Shown: positions 27,849 to 36,252 of the stretch, piece by piece
Numbering within the stretch: position 1 is the first letter of the stretch
Layout: each line of letters starts with the position of its first letter
Assembly (NCBI GenBank): GCA_041392845.1
Contig: JAWKLG010000013.1
Location: forward strand, 62,001-126,000
DNA: 64,000 nucleotides
Direction of reading: 5' to 3'
Source: JAGQWW01 sp041392845
GTDB lineage: Bacteria > Bacteroidota > Bacteroidia > Chitinophagales > Saprospiraceae
Made by a program: the position numbers and the translations under genes
Notes under the pieces: model-generated
The model's input: only the letters and a program-made list of their open reading frames with translations
Database searches by the model: none
Told to the model about the DNA's origin: nothing

Positions 27849-29045
27849 ATGAAAACTTCCATTTACACCGCCACTTTTATCTCCTTGCTTCTACTTGTTT
27901 CCTGTCGTCCAGAAGAACCCATGGAACAATCCATTGATAATTCATCCATTACAAATGTATTTGACCAAAGTGGATTTAAAAAGTTGGACGTACAAGGTCA
28001 AGGATCTGATTTTGAAGTCATCCCAATTCGTAATGGCGGATATTTATTCATAGGAAAAAACACGTATAACAATATCAAGGCATTACAATTTGATGAGGAT
28101 TTAAATTTTGTCAAGAGATCAAGCAGTAGCACTAATGACTATCTAAATAATCCCAGGGTAATTGAAAATTCATCCGGAGATTTTCTAATAACCAGTGTAT
28201 CAGAACTGGACGATAAAAATATTTCAAGCATTAAAAAGTTGAACGGCAATTTGAATCTTGTCTGGGACAATCCTATAAATTCAGAAAAGTCACTGAGTCT
28301 GACAGATCTAATTGAAACAAATGAGGGAACGTATATTGTAGCCGGAAAAACATCCGATAAATCAAATTCTTTTACCAGCGATTTTTATATCGCAAAACTC
28401 AATGATCTCGGGGAAGTAAAAAATGAAACCAGCATTGACCTTGATTTTTCCGATACTCCCTTTTTTTTGAAAAAATTAAACGAGGAAAAAATTCTTTTTC
28501 TCGGCAGTACCGGCGGTGGGCCTGATGAGATATTTCAGGCTATTTTGATAGATACTTCCGGTAACTTCGATTCCAATACTGAAATGACAGTGAAATCGTC
28601 TATAGTATTTCAATCCTCCATTGAAACTACTGAAGACAATGGTTTTCTTTTATTAACTAACAATATTCTCGAAAATGGTGCCGCCAAAGATGTGATCTTA
28701 GTAAAATTGGATAAGGATTATCAATACCAATGGTCAAAAGAATTTGGTGGTAAAAATATTGAGGAAGTAGTAAAAATACTAAGGTCTCCAAATGGCGGAT
28801 ACTTTATAATTTTAAATACCAGAAGTTATGGCAGTGGAGGAAAGGACATTTATTTAGCTAAGATAAATACGGAAGGAGACATATTATGGTCCAATACTTA
28901 TGGTTCTATTTCTGATGAAATTGCTGAAAATGCTTTTCTGATAAATGACCGACTGGTGCTTTATTGTACTACCAAAATATCAACTAATTCCAATCAAAAA
29001 GACCATAATATGCTTATTTTGGATTTGGATGGAAATCCGATTTAG
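27849..29045 (+). CDS. Lipoprotein with beta-propeller-like repeats
   Basis: 398 residues with a lipobox (LLLLVSC, Cys19) after a short hydrophobic stretch, so probably anchored in the outer or inner membrane by lipid. The rest has repeated blocks of the form 'NGGYLFIG...YIAKLNDLGE' and 'NGFLLLTNN...VLVKLDKDYQYQWSKEFGG', as in Bacteroidota propeller proteins that often precede T9SS domains; no sorting tail is present. No catalytic residues seen. Divergent from the remnant gene at 27721. Confidence 0.78.
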   Translation: MKTSIYTATFISLLLLVSCRPEEPMEQSIDNSSITNVFDQSGFKKLDVQGQGSDFEVIPIRNGGYLFIGKNTYNNIKALQFDEDLNFVKRSSSSTNDYLNNPRVIENSSGDFLITSVSELDDKNISSIKKLNGNLNLVWDNPINSEKSLSLTDLIETNEGTYIVAGKTSDKSNSFTSDFYIAKLNDLGEVKNETSIDLDFSDTPFFLKKLNEEKILFLGSTGGGPDEIFQAILIDTSGNFDSNTEMTVKSSIVFQSSIETTEDNGFLLLTNNILENGAAKDVILVKLDKDYQYQWSKEFGGKNIEEVVKILRSPNGGYFIILNTRSYGSGGKDIYLAKINTEGDILWSNTYGSISDEIAENAFLINDRLVLYCTTKISTNSNQKDHNMLILDLDGNPI

Positions 29046-29147
29046 GAAAAGAAATCTATTTATAATTTAATTCCCCATCCTATCCAATTCATTTTCAATT
29101 CCTTAGGATCAAATGTTAATTTTTTAGCGAAAATTTTTTACCTTTTA

Positions 29148-29178
29148 TTGCGAATAATACAAAATCCGTTTACATTTG
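29148..29178 (+). promoter_or_regulatory. Bacteroidota promoter of tRNA-Phe
   Basis: TTG at 29148-29150, then a 20-base spacer, then TACATTTG at 29171-29178, matching the TTG / TAnnTTTG consensus of the housekeeping sigma factor at standard spacing. The tRNA begins 48 bases downstream. Confidence 0.75.
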
Positions 29179-29225
29179 CACCCGCCTTTTAAAGGCAGCC
29201 GAGAACGACGGTTTTTGGCTATAAA

Positions 29226-29298
29226 GGTGCGGTAGCTCAGTTGGTAGAGCAATGGACTGAAAATCCATGTGTCGGCGGTTCAATTCCGTCCCGCACCA
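29226..29298 (+). tRNA. tRNA-Phe (GAA)
   Basis: 73 bases forming a full cloverleaf: acceptor GGTGCGG/CCGCACC, D arm with AGCTCAGTTGGTAGAGC, anticodon stem ATGGA/TCCAT with loop CTGAAAA, anticodon GAA, and T arm GGCGG-TTCAATT-CCGTC. CCA is not encoded. A terminator follows within a few bases. The rest of the 29046-29521 gap holds its promoter and an octamer array. Confidence 0.96.
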
Positions 29299-29300
29299 CC

Positions 29301-29340
29301 CAAAATCCCTGGTAGGTTATCCTGCCGGGGATTTTTTTTA
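29301..29340 (+). terminator. Terminator after tRNA-Phe
   Basis: AAATCCCTGGTAGG pairs with CCTGCCGGGGATT around a TTAT loop, with a run of eight T after it. Confidence 0.85.
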
Positions 29341-29341
29341 A

Positions 29342-29438
29342 TGTTGAATGGTTGAATAGTTGAAGGGTTGAATTCAAAATAACCATTCAATCCTTCAACC
29401 ATTCAACCATTCAACCATTCAATCCTTCAACCATTCCC
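29342..29438. repeat. Octamer array, both orientations (GGTTGAAT / ATTCAACC)
   Basis: Three to four GGTTGAAT-type units (29342-29373) face about seven CCATTCAA or CCTTCAA units (29383-29438). Together they form an imperfect hairpin. Same family as the array at 23698-23765. Confidence 0.8.
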
Positions 29439-29521
29439 CTTTTTGACAATCCCTTTACAATCCAAAATATCATCTGACAGGTGCTTGGTTTACCTTTGGA
29501 ACCGAATTCAAACCCAAGCGC

Positions 29522-31561
29522 ATGGAGCGGATATTATTCGCATTATTTCTTACCACTTTATTTTGCTTTTCTGTTAGCGGACAAAACCAGGATGAGGGAT
29601 TGGATTCTCTTTATTGGTCGATAGACTTGGATGATGTGGTGGTAACAGCCCAGTTTGCTCCCACCGATTCCAAAAATGCGCTTCATTCCATTAAAACCAT
29701 TTCAAGAAAGACGATAGAATCCAGAGGTGCCAATAACCTGGCAGATGTATTGAATCAGGAATTGATGATTCGCATCAATCAGGATTTGATTTTGGGTTCC
29801 TCTATGGATTTACAAGGGATTTCCGGTCAGAATGTAAAGGTGATGATCGATGGAGTTCCTGTTATTGGGAGGGTTGGAGACGATATTGACCTTTCTCAAA
29901 TAGATTTGAATTCCATTGAAAGAATTGAAATTGTAGAAGGACCACTTTCTGTCCAATATGGAACGGACGCTTTGGGTGGTGCCATCAACCTTATCACCAA
30001 AAAATCTCAACTCAAACCAGTAGAAGTCAACCTTAGTGGTTTGACAGAAACCGCAGGCTGGAGAAATTATCATGCAACTGCTGGTGTACGAATTACCCCT
30101 AAAATGCTTTTAAAGGTGCATGGTGGTCAAAATCAATTTTCCCCTGCTGAAAGAGACAGTCTTCGCGGATCAGTATGGAATCCAAAGTTACAAACCAACC
30201 TCGGTGCTTCCCTTCGATACAATTGGATCAATGACCATCGAATCATTTTAAGTGCTGAATTATTTGATGAAAAAGTAGATGACCTTGGAGAAGTAAGAAG
30301 GCCCCAATTCAAACCCTACGCATTTGATGATTATTACACCACTTACAGAAATACTTATAAGATTTTACACGAAGGATCCTGTGGAGAAAAATGGTACACC
30401 CAAAATTCGATAGGTTTTTCAACTTTTAAAAGATATAAAAATTCCTATCGCCTGGACTTTGAAGCAGATGAAAGAGATTTAATTTCAGGAGACCAGGATA
30501 CATCCCTTTTTACAGGTTTAAATGCCCGCTCAGTTTTTGCCACCAAGGACAATACCAAGACTTTACAATTTCAATTGGGGACTGAAGTCAATTACGAAAC
30601 TGCAGCTGGTACCAGAATTCTAACTTCAGAAACAGAACAACCTGACTTACTAGATGCGGCAGGTTTTGGTGTTTTAAGATATTTGCCTGTTCAGGAATTA
30701 CAATTGCAGGCCGGAATTCGTTATGCTTACAATAGTCGTTTTTCAAGTCCGTTGACTTATACCTTTAATGGAAAATGGGATGCTTCTAAGGATATTAATT
30801 TCCGATTTTCTTATGGACGCGGATTTAGAAGTCCAACTTTGAAAGAATTGTATTTCTATTTCATAGACAACAACCATTACATTGTTGGAAACACCGAACT
30901 TCAACCTGAGACTTCAGACAATTTCCAATTGCAGGCAAATTTTGAAAAAGAACAATTTCAAATAAGTGCCAATGCCTTTTTTAATACGATAAAAAACAAA
31001 ATAGACCTCTACGCTTTTGATGAAACATCAGGAGCTTTAAAATATGCTTATTTCAACCGCAAGAAATATCAAACCTACGGGGGAAGTTTAAATGCATCTT
31101 ACAATCCCAAAAACTGGCAATTTAGAGTTGGGTATGCCCCAATAGCCCAAACCACTCCAAATGAAAGCAGCTCAATTGACCGATTTTATTGGGTAAATGA
31201 ATTTAATGCTTCCCTCTCCTACTCTATTCCTAAGTGGGACCTTTCTTTTAATACTTTCTGGAAATGGAATGACAGGGTTGTTTTCCCTTTCCTTTCTACT
31301 GACGATGCAGGCAATGAAGTAGTAGACAACCGAATTGAAGAAGGATACACCCTTGCAGATTGTAGTATTAGCAAATCCCTTTTTAAAAACAAAGTCAGCC
31401 TGACCGGAGGTGTGAAGAATTTACTGAATGTCAACTCCATCGCTACTCAGGGAACCCTTACAACCAACAATCCACATACCGGAGAAAGTGGAAGCCAGGC
31501 AATCAGTCCGGGCAGGAGTTATTTCGTAAGTTGCCGTATCAATCTTGGATTTGGAGAATGA
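29522..31561 (+). CDS. TonB-dependent outer-membrane receptor
   Basis: 679 residues with a signal peptide (MERILFALFLTTLFCFSVSGQ). Residues about 37-160 are the plug domain (SRKTIESRGANNLADVLNQE, VKVMIDGVPVIGRVGDDIDLSQIDLNSIERIEIVEGP, YGTDALGGAINLITKK); the rest is a 22-strand barrel ending in SYFVSCRINLGF, an aromatic-terminated strand. Size and plug are BtuB/iron-siderophore-like rather than SusC-like, as there is no N-terminal carboxypeptidase-like domain and no SusD partner. Substrate not known. The frame is open upstream without a stop for about 25 codons, giving YHLTGAWFTFGTEFKPKR, possibly the end of a lost barrel protein. Confidence 0.9.
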   Translation: MERILFALFLTTLFCFSVSGQNQDEGLDSLYWSIDLDDVVVTAQFAPTDSKNALHSIKTISRKTIESRGANNLADVLNQELMIRINQDLILGSSMDLQGISGQNVKVMIDGVPVIGRVGDDIDLSQIDLNSIERIEIVEGPLSVQYGTDALGGAINLITKKSQLKPVEVNLSGLTETAGWRNYHATAGVRITPKMLLKVHGGQNQFSPAERDSLRGSVWNPKLQTNLGASLRYNWINDHRIILSAELFDEKVDDLGEVRRPQFKPYAFDDYYTTYRNTYKILHEGSCGEKWYTQNSIGFSTFKRYKNSYRLDFEADERDLISGDQDTSLFTGLNARSVFATKDNTKTLQFQLGTEVNYETAAGTRILTSETEQPDLLDAAGFGVLRYLPVQELQLQAGIRYAYNSRFSSPLTYTFNGKWDASKDINFRFSYGRGFRSPTLKELYFYFIDNNHYIVGNTELQPETSDNFQLQANFEKEQFQISANAFFNTIKNKIDLYAFDETSGALKYAYFNRKKYQTYGGSLNASYNPKNWQFRVGYAPIAQTTPNESSSIDRFYWVNEFNASLSYSIPKWDLSFNTFWKWNDRVVFPFLSTDDAGNEVVDNRIEEGYTLADCSISKSLFKNKVSLTGGVKNLLNVNSIATQGTLTTNNPHTGESGSQAISPGRSYFVSCRINLGFGE

Positions 31562-31862
31562 TAGAACGGAGTTCGCTTTTCGCTTTTCGGTGTTCGTCTT
31601 TAAAAAGCCACGTAAACCGTAAATCGTAATCCGTAAACACCACCAAAGCCCTCTTTAAAAGTTATTTAAGGTTGAACTTTTCTCTTTAGCCGGTCCAGAT
31701 ATTTGCATTTGATCAATCTCATCTAAATGTGTGACGACCGTCACGTCTAATTCAAACAGGATTATTGAAATTCGTCGCTGTACAGTTCATAGTACATTGT
31801 CATAATAGTTTAGTTTAAAATACCCACTTAAAGAATTTTTTCCTTTGGTTTGAATTCCTGAT

Positions 31863-31897
31863 ATGGGGTCACTCACTTGTTGGGTGGCCTCATTTTT
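31863..31897 (+). terminator. Orphan terminator-like hairpin
   Basis: ATGGGGTCAC (31863-31872) pairs with GTGGCCTCAT (31884-31893) and is followed by TTTTT. It is 300 bases after the TonB receptor stop with no reading frame between, so it marks either a long 3' UTR or an unseen small RNA. Confidence 0.55.
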
Positions 31898-31967
31898 CTG
31901 GGTGCTGGGTGCTGGGTTCTGGGTGCTAGGTTCTGGGTTCTGGGTTCTGGGTGCTGGGTGCTAGGTT
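31898..31967. repeat. 7-bp tandem repeat (CTGGGTG/CTAGGTT)
   Basis: Ten exact-length heptamers in a row, CTGGGTG or CTGGGTT with two CTAGGTT. Same family as 6529-6603. Confidence 0.92.
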
Positions 31968-31985
31968 TGAACTATGAAGTATGTC

Positions 31986-32943
31986 ATTCCGGCCTCCGAG
32001 CCGGAATCTGTTACGTGACCTAGGATAGATCTTTAAAGGAAAGACTTGATTGAATGTTTGCTCACTGTTGCCTGTGGCCTGTGAATCATCCGGTTTAAAA
32101 AATATCCTACAAATTCTCAATCATTTCGTCGTTCCAGGGTTGGTGTAGCCAACCCCTACATGACTAGGTGCTAGATTCTAGGTACTAGGTACTAGGTACT
32201 GGATGAATAAATTTATCTTATTTTTTGTTGAGAATGAAACTTTTTTTGGCCCAAATAGACGCTGCAAATTACTTGCTATTCATCGTTCCAGGGTTGGCGC
32301 GGCCAACCCCTACTTTGCTGGGTGCTAGGTGCTGTGATTTGGACCTTGCCAATGGCCAATGGCCAACAGCCAAGAGCCATTCAGCCCCCGAGCCGGAATC
32401 TGTTACGTGGCCTAGGATGGATCTTTAGGGGAAGGACTTGTTTTTTCTTTGCTCGCTGTTGGCATTTGAATCTTCAAGTTTTGAAAATATCCTACAAATT
32501 CTCAATCATTTCGTCGTTCCAGGGTTGGCGCGGCCAACCCTTACATGACTAGGTGCTAGATTCTAGGTACTAGGTACTAGGTACTAGGTACTAGGTACTA
32601 GGTACTGGATGAATAAATTTATCTTATTTTTTGTTGAGAATGAAACTTTTTTTGGCCCAAATAGACGCTGCAAATTACTTGCTATTCGTCGTTCCAGGGT
32701 TGGCGCGGCCAACCCCTACATTGCTGGGTGCTGGGTTCTAGGTTCTAGGTTCTGGATGATTCAATTTATCTTATTTTTTGTGAAGGGGGAATGAAACTTT
32801 ATTTGACCCAAATAGACGCTGCAAATTATTTGCATTCGTCGTTCCAGGGTTGGCGCAGCCAACCCCTACTTTCGGTCCATCTAGTACCCAGAACCTAGAA
32901 CCTAGCACCCAGTACCCAGTACCTAGTACCTAGTACCTAGCAC
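31986..32943. repeat. Composite repeat field with hairpins and heptamer arrays
   Basis: Non-coding. Two large units (from GCCGGAATCTGTTACGTG at about 31999 and 32393) contain a CCTACAAATTCTCAATCATT block, a CGTTCCAGGGTTGG hairpin, a heptamer array and a GGATGAATAAATTTATCTTA block with CCCAAATAGACGCTGCAAAT. A shorter third unit follows. The GGGTTGGC-n3-GCCAACCC hairpin (8-bp stem) occurs five times, at about 32138, 32291, 32522, 32698 and 32848. ATTCCGGC/GCCGGAAT (31986-32007) is a further hairpin. Heptamer arrays lie at 32163-32203, 32552-32607 and 32718-32756, and inverse at 32881-32955. No open frame here is credible as a gene. Confidence 0.88.
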
Positions 32944-33801
32944 CTAGCTCCCAGCACCAACATGTTTCATCTGTCCTTTTGAAAATTTATCTAGCCAGCG
33001 GTCGGGGAACCAGGTGCGGGCCATTTTTAAAATAAAATTATTGGAAGAGATGAGGTAGCGCGTTTTTGGCTTTTTAGCATAAAAGGCTTTCAGGATTACC
33101 TTGGTGACTTGGCCTACCTCTATGGCTCCTTTTGAAATGGTGTCGACGGCTTTACCCATACGGTTGAAAATGGGGGCGTAGTCGGTATCCTGAAAACGGC
33201 CCTGGTCTTCTCTGGCTTTGGTCCAGATGGGTGTCTTGACCGGGCCGGGTTGAATGACCACTACCGGTACATTATAGACACTAAATTCCACCCGCATGGC
33301 ATCAGAAATGGCCTCGAGGGCAAATTTGGAAGCAGAATAGGGTCCTAAAAACGGACGTGAGATACATCCTGAGATGGAACTTACATTGAAAATCCTTCCT
33401 TTTGGATATTTACTATCAAAACCAACCCCTAGCAAATTACCAAAGGTTTGAACCATTCTGATGGGACCTAATAAATTGACATCCATTTGAAAATCAATCT
33501 GTTCGATTTCCAAATGCATCAAAGGGCCATTTACAGCCAGGCCGGCATTGTTGATTAATAGGCTTAAGCCGTGGCTACCAACTTTATCTTTTACAATTTT
33601 GTAGGCTGCATCGATTTGATCCTGGAAGCGTACATCCAGCAGCAAAGGAGTGAAAGCTTCTTTTCCAAGGATTTGCAAAGGTTGGGCATCCTCCAGTTTT
33701 CTTACTGTTCCAAATACATGAAATCCTTCTTTCAAAAATGCTTTGGACGCGTCCAGACCGATTCCGGTAGAGACACCTGTGATAAGCACAAACCCTTTCA
33801 T
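32944..33801 (-). CDS. Short-chain dehydrogenase/reductase
   Basis: 285-residue Rossmann-fold NAD(P)-dependent oxidoreductase. The nucleotide-binding motif is TGVSTGIG (residues 8-15), NNAG is at 84-87, the catalytic Ser is near SSISG (141-145), and YSASK gives Tyr155 and Lys159. It ends with an amphipathic C-terminus (FILKMARTWFPDRWLDKFSKGQM) that resembles retinol-dehydrogenase-like SDRs. The last residues, VGAGS, and the TAG stop lie within an inverse 7-bp repeat array, so the true end of the gene may have been replaced. The upstream uvrC gene is 6 bases away, so they form an operon. Confidence 0.9.
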   Translation of the reverse strand: MKGFVLITGVSTGIGLDASKAFLKEGFHVFGTVRKLEDAQPLQILGKEAFTPLLLDVRFQDQIDAAYKIVKDKVGSHGLSLLINNAGLAVNGPLMHLEIEQIDFQMDVNLLGPIRMVQTFGNLLGVGFDSKYPKGRIFNVSSISGCISRPFLGPYSASKFALEAISDAMRVEFSVYNVPVVVIQPGPVKTPIWTKAREDQGRFQDTDYAPIFNRMGKAVDTISKGAIEVGQVTKVILKAFYAKKPKTRYLISSNNFILKMARTWFPDRWLDKFSKGQMKHVGAGS

Positions 33802-33807
33802 GATAAT

Positions 33808-35643
33808 TTATTTTGTTTCGGTAGAATCTCCTTCTTTGGTTTCCTGTTCAAAATAAGCCAAAATTTTGGAGGCAGAAGATTTCCCGGCTACCTTTTCTAA
33901 TTCTTCCTTAGGAGCCTGCTTTAATTTTTTAATCGAACCAAAATGCTTGAGGAGTTTCTCAGCAGTTTTGCTCCCTACTCCTTTTATTTCCGTAAGGCCT
34001 GTTTTGGTAAGTCCACGACTTCGTTGATCGCGGTGGAATGTAATGGCAAAACGGTGGGCTTCATTTCGAGCCTGTTGAATCAGTTTGAGCGATTCTGATT
34101 TTTTATTGATATAAATCGGCACCGGATCTCCCGGGAAGAATATCTCCTCCAATCGTTTAGCAATACCAATTAAAGTTACTCTGTCGAGAATTCCAATCTC
34201 CTGCAATATTTTTGCAGCTGCACCCAGCTGACCTTTTCCCCCATCTATAATGACCAATTGCGGAAGCGGCTCATTTTCCTTTACCAATCTGGTATAACGC
34301 CTGCGCACAACCTCTTCCATCGTAGCAAAATCGTTGGGACCTTCAACGGTCTTGACATTATAATGGCGATAATCCTTTTTAGATGGTTTGGCATTTTTAA
34401 ATACCACACAACTGGATACCGGATACGAACCCTGAAAATTGGAATTATCGAAACATTCTACATGCATAGGCAGAACGTCCATATTCAGATCTTGCTGTAG
34501 TGTCCTTAAAATACGCTCTGAACTGGTTTGTTTTCTCGTCTGACTGGCCTTATCCTTCTGTCTTTGCAACAAATGGTATTTGACATTCTTTTCAGAGAGG
34601 TCCACCAATTTTTTCTTGTCGCCAATTTTCGGAACGGTTACCTTAAATTCATCCGTTGGAAATTCGATATCCATTGGAACAAGGATTTCATCAGCAATGC
34701 TATTGAATTTCTCACGTAGGTTTGGAATGGCGAAAGCCAGCAAATCTTCGGGTTCTCCATCCAGGTTTTTCACCAATTCCTGGGTGTAGGTATTGATGAT
34801 TGCACCATTTACTACCTTCAAATAATTTACATAGGCGCTCTTTTCATCCATTGCGATGGAAAATACATCGACATCTTTGATGTTTGGATTCACCACCGTG
34901 CTTTTGCCTTGATAATCTTCAAAAGCAGTCAGTTTTTCCTTGATGTTTTGAGCATTTTCAAATTCAAGATTTTCAGAATATTTGACCATCAAGTCTTGAA
35001 AATGGCGCTTAACCGAAGCAAAATTACCCTTGAGGGTATTTTTTATCTGCTCAATCTTTTCGTTGTAATCTTCTTCTTTTTCCAGACCTTCACAGGGCCC
35101 CATACAGTTTTTAATATGGTACTCCAGGCAAACTTTGAATTTCCCTTTTTCAATATTATCTTCTGAAAGCTGGAAGGAGCAAGTTCTAAGTGGGAAAAGC
35201 TGTTTGATGAGTTCGAGGATGATTTTAAGACGGGATTTAGAAGTGTAGGGTCCAAAATATTGGGAACCGTCACGTATTACCCTTCTGGTAATGAAGACTC
35301 TGGGAAATCTTTCATTTTTAATACAAATGTAGGAATAGGACTTATCGTCTTTCAGCATCACATTATAGCGTGGCTGAAACCGTTTGATGAGCGTATTCTC
35401 TAAAAGCAGTGCATCTGCTTCGGTTTCTACAATGGTAAATTCTACCTTCTTGGCAGAACGCACCAGCACCCTTGTTTTATAAGAAAGATTACGGCCGCCG
35501 GTAAAATAATTGGCCACCCGATTTCGAAGATTTTTGGCTTTTCCTACATACAAAATTGTATCCTCATCATCCAAAAACCGGTAAACACCGGGTTGGTGAG
35601 GCAAAGTAGGCAATAAATTTTCCTGATAATCTTCGTAGGTCAT
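33808..35643 (-). CDS. uvrC: Excinuclease ABC subunit C
   Basis: 611 residues, the dual-incision nuclease of nucleotide excision repair. The N-terminal GIY-YIG domain is seen in PGVYRFLDDEDTILYVGKAKNLRNRV (about 18-43), a UVR segment near FENAQNIKEKLTAFEDYQG (about 225), the RNase H-like C-terminal nuclease at VECFDNSNFQGSYPVSSCVVFKN with the DYRHYNVK stretch, and a helix-hairpin-helix pair (LTEIKGVGSKTAEKLLKHFGSIKKLKQA) at the end. All domains appear complete. It is 6 bases upstream of the SDR gene. Confidence 0.96.
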   Translation of the reverse strand: MTYEDYQENLLPTLPHQPGVYRFLDDEDTILYVGKAKNLRNRVANYFTGGRNLSYKTRVLVRSAKKVEFTIVETEADALLLENTLIKRFQPRYNVMLKDDKSYSYICIKNERFPRVFITRRVIRDGSQYFGPYTSKSRLKIILELIKQLFPLRTCSFQLSEDNIEKGKFKVCLEYHIKNCMGPCEGLEKEEDYNEKIEQIKNTLKGNFASVKRHFQDLMVKYSENLEFENAQNIKEKLTAFEDYQGKSTVVNPNIKDVDVFSIAMDEKSAYVNYLKVVNGAIINTYTQELVKNLDGEPEDLLAFAIPNLREKFNSIADEILVPMDIEFPTDEFKVTVPKIGDKKKLVDLSEKNVKYHLLQRQKDKASQTRKQTSSERILRTLQQDLNMDVLPMHVECFDNSNFQGSYPVSSCVVFKNAKPSKKDYRHYNVKTVEGPNDFATMEEVVRRRYTRLVKENEPLPQLVIIDGGKGQLGAAAKILQEIGILDRVTLIGIAKRLEEIFFPGDPVPIYINKKSESLKLIQQARNEAHRFAITFHRDQRSRGLTKTGLTEIKGVGSKTAEKLLKHFGSIKKLKQAPKEELEKVAGKSSASKILAYFEQETKEGDSTETK

Positions 35644-35711
35644 GGGTAAATAACCTTTTGCAATTCGGTTTGTTCGGGGCCGAATTTAGGCAAAAAATTA
35701 TTCACTAAAAG

Positions 35712-35745
35712 AAAAACGGGATGCTTGATTAAGCATCCCGTTTTT
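35712..35745 (-). terminator. Perfect 15-bp terminator
   Basis: AAAAACGGGATGCTT pairs with AAGCATCCCGTTTTT around GATT. It lies just after the stop of the 86-residue gene at 35755 and before the uvrC start, separating the two transcripts. Confidence 0.9.
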
Positions 35746-35754
35746 CCGTTGTTA

Positions 35755-36015
35755 TTAACTTGTTACCGGCTCTTGGTTTTCTGAAATGATTTTTCTGGCT
35801 AGTTCTAAAATAGTTGTATCTTCTAGATTAACGATTCCACCTTGTGGGCCAGGCTGAATGTGTTTCCCAACGGGCTTTCCATCAACATACTTCATAGCAC
35901 CGAAATAATTGCGAATGGTTTGCTCTTCAACATTCAACTCCTCTGCTATACGCTTGATGCTACCCGTTGGCAACTGGTGTTTGATGTCCCGTAGTTCATC
36001 GAAGGTAATATTCAT
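35755..36015 (-). CDS. Small DNA-binding-like protein of unknown function
   Basis: 86 residues. The N-terminal half (FDELRDIKHQLPTGSIKRIAEELNVEEQTIRNYFGA) fits a helix-turn-helix: a helix, a turn at LPTGS, and the IAEELNVEEQTIRNYFG recognition pattern. The second half (GIVNLEDTTILELARKII) is a short helix. It is probably a small transcription factor conserved in Bacteroidota, but I cannot name it. Monocistronic, ending in a strong terminator. Confidence 0.7.
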   Translation of the reverse strand: MNITFDELRDIKHQLPTGSIKRIAEELNVEEQTIRNYFGAMKYVDGKPVGKHIQPGPQGGIVNLEDTTILELARKIISENQEPVTS

Positions 36016-36210
36016 AACGAGATACTTTTGAAGGTTAGTAAAAATTTTTGCTGCTTATTAACACTCCTCAAGTTAGTTCTTTCCCCTGTTAAATCAAAGG
36101 ATTTTCATTGCTTTTTTACTAATAAAAAGCTAATAATTTAAAGGATTTTCAAATGAAATTTTGACTTCATATTCAAGTTCTTAAAATCCTTCTTCTGCCA
36201 ACCATTTTAC

Positions 36211-36218
36211 TATCTTTG
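36211..36218 (+). promoter_or_regulatory. Putative -7 promoter box for the ABC-2 permease
   Basis: TATCTTTG matches TAnnTTTG, 35 bases before the ATG at 36253. A near-TTG (TTC) at 36191-36193 sits 17 bases upstream. Confidence 0.5.
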
Positions 36219-36252
36219 CGGCGCCATTTCAAACAACAAATTCACCTGCCTT

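Noticed and set aside
29342..29438. CRISPR-like short repeats
   Set aside because: An 8-bp unit repeats with no spacers and occurs in both orientations, so it is a simple tandem repeat.
32225..32794. Short reading frames in the 32 kb repeat field
   Set aside because: They run through repeat units and heptamer arrays and carry no recognisable protein pattern.
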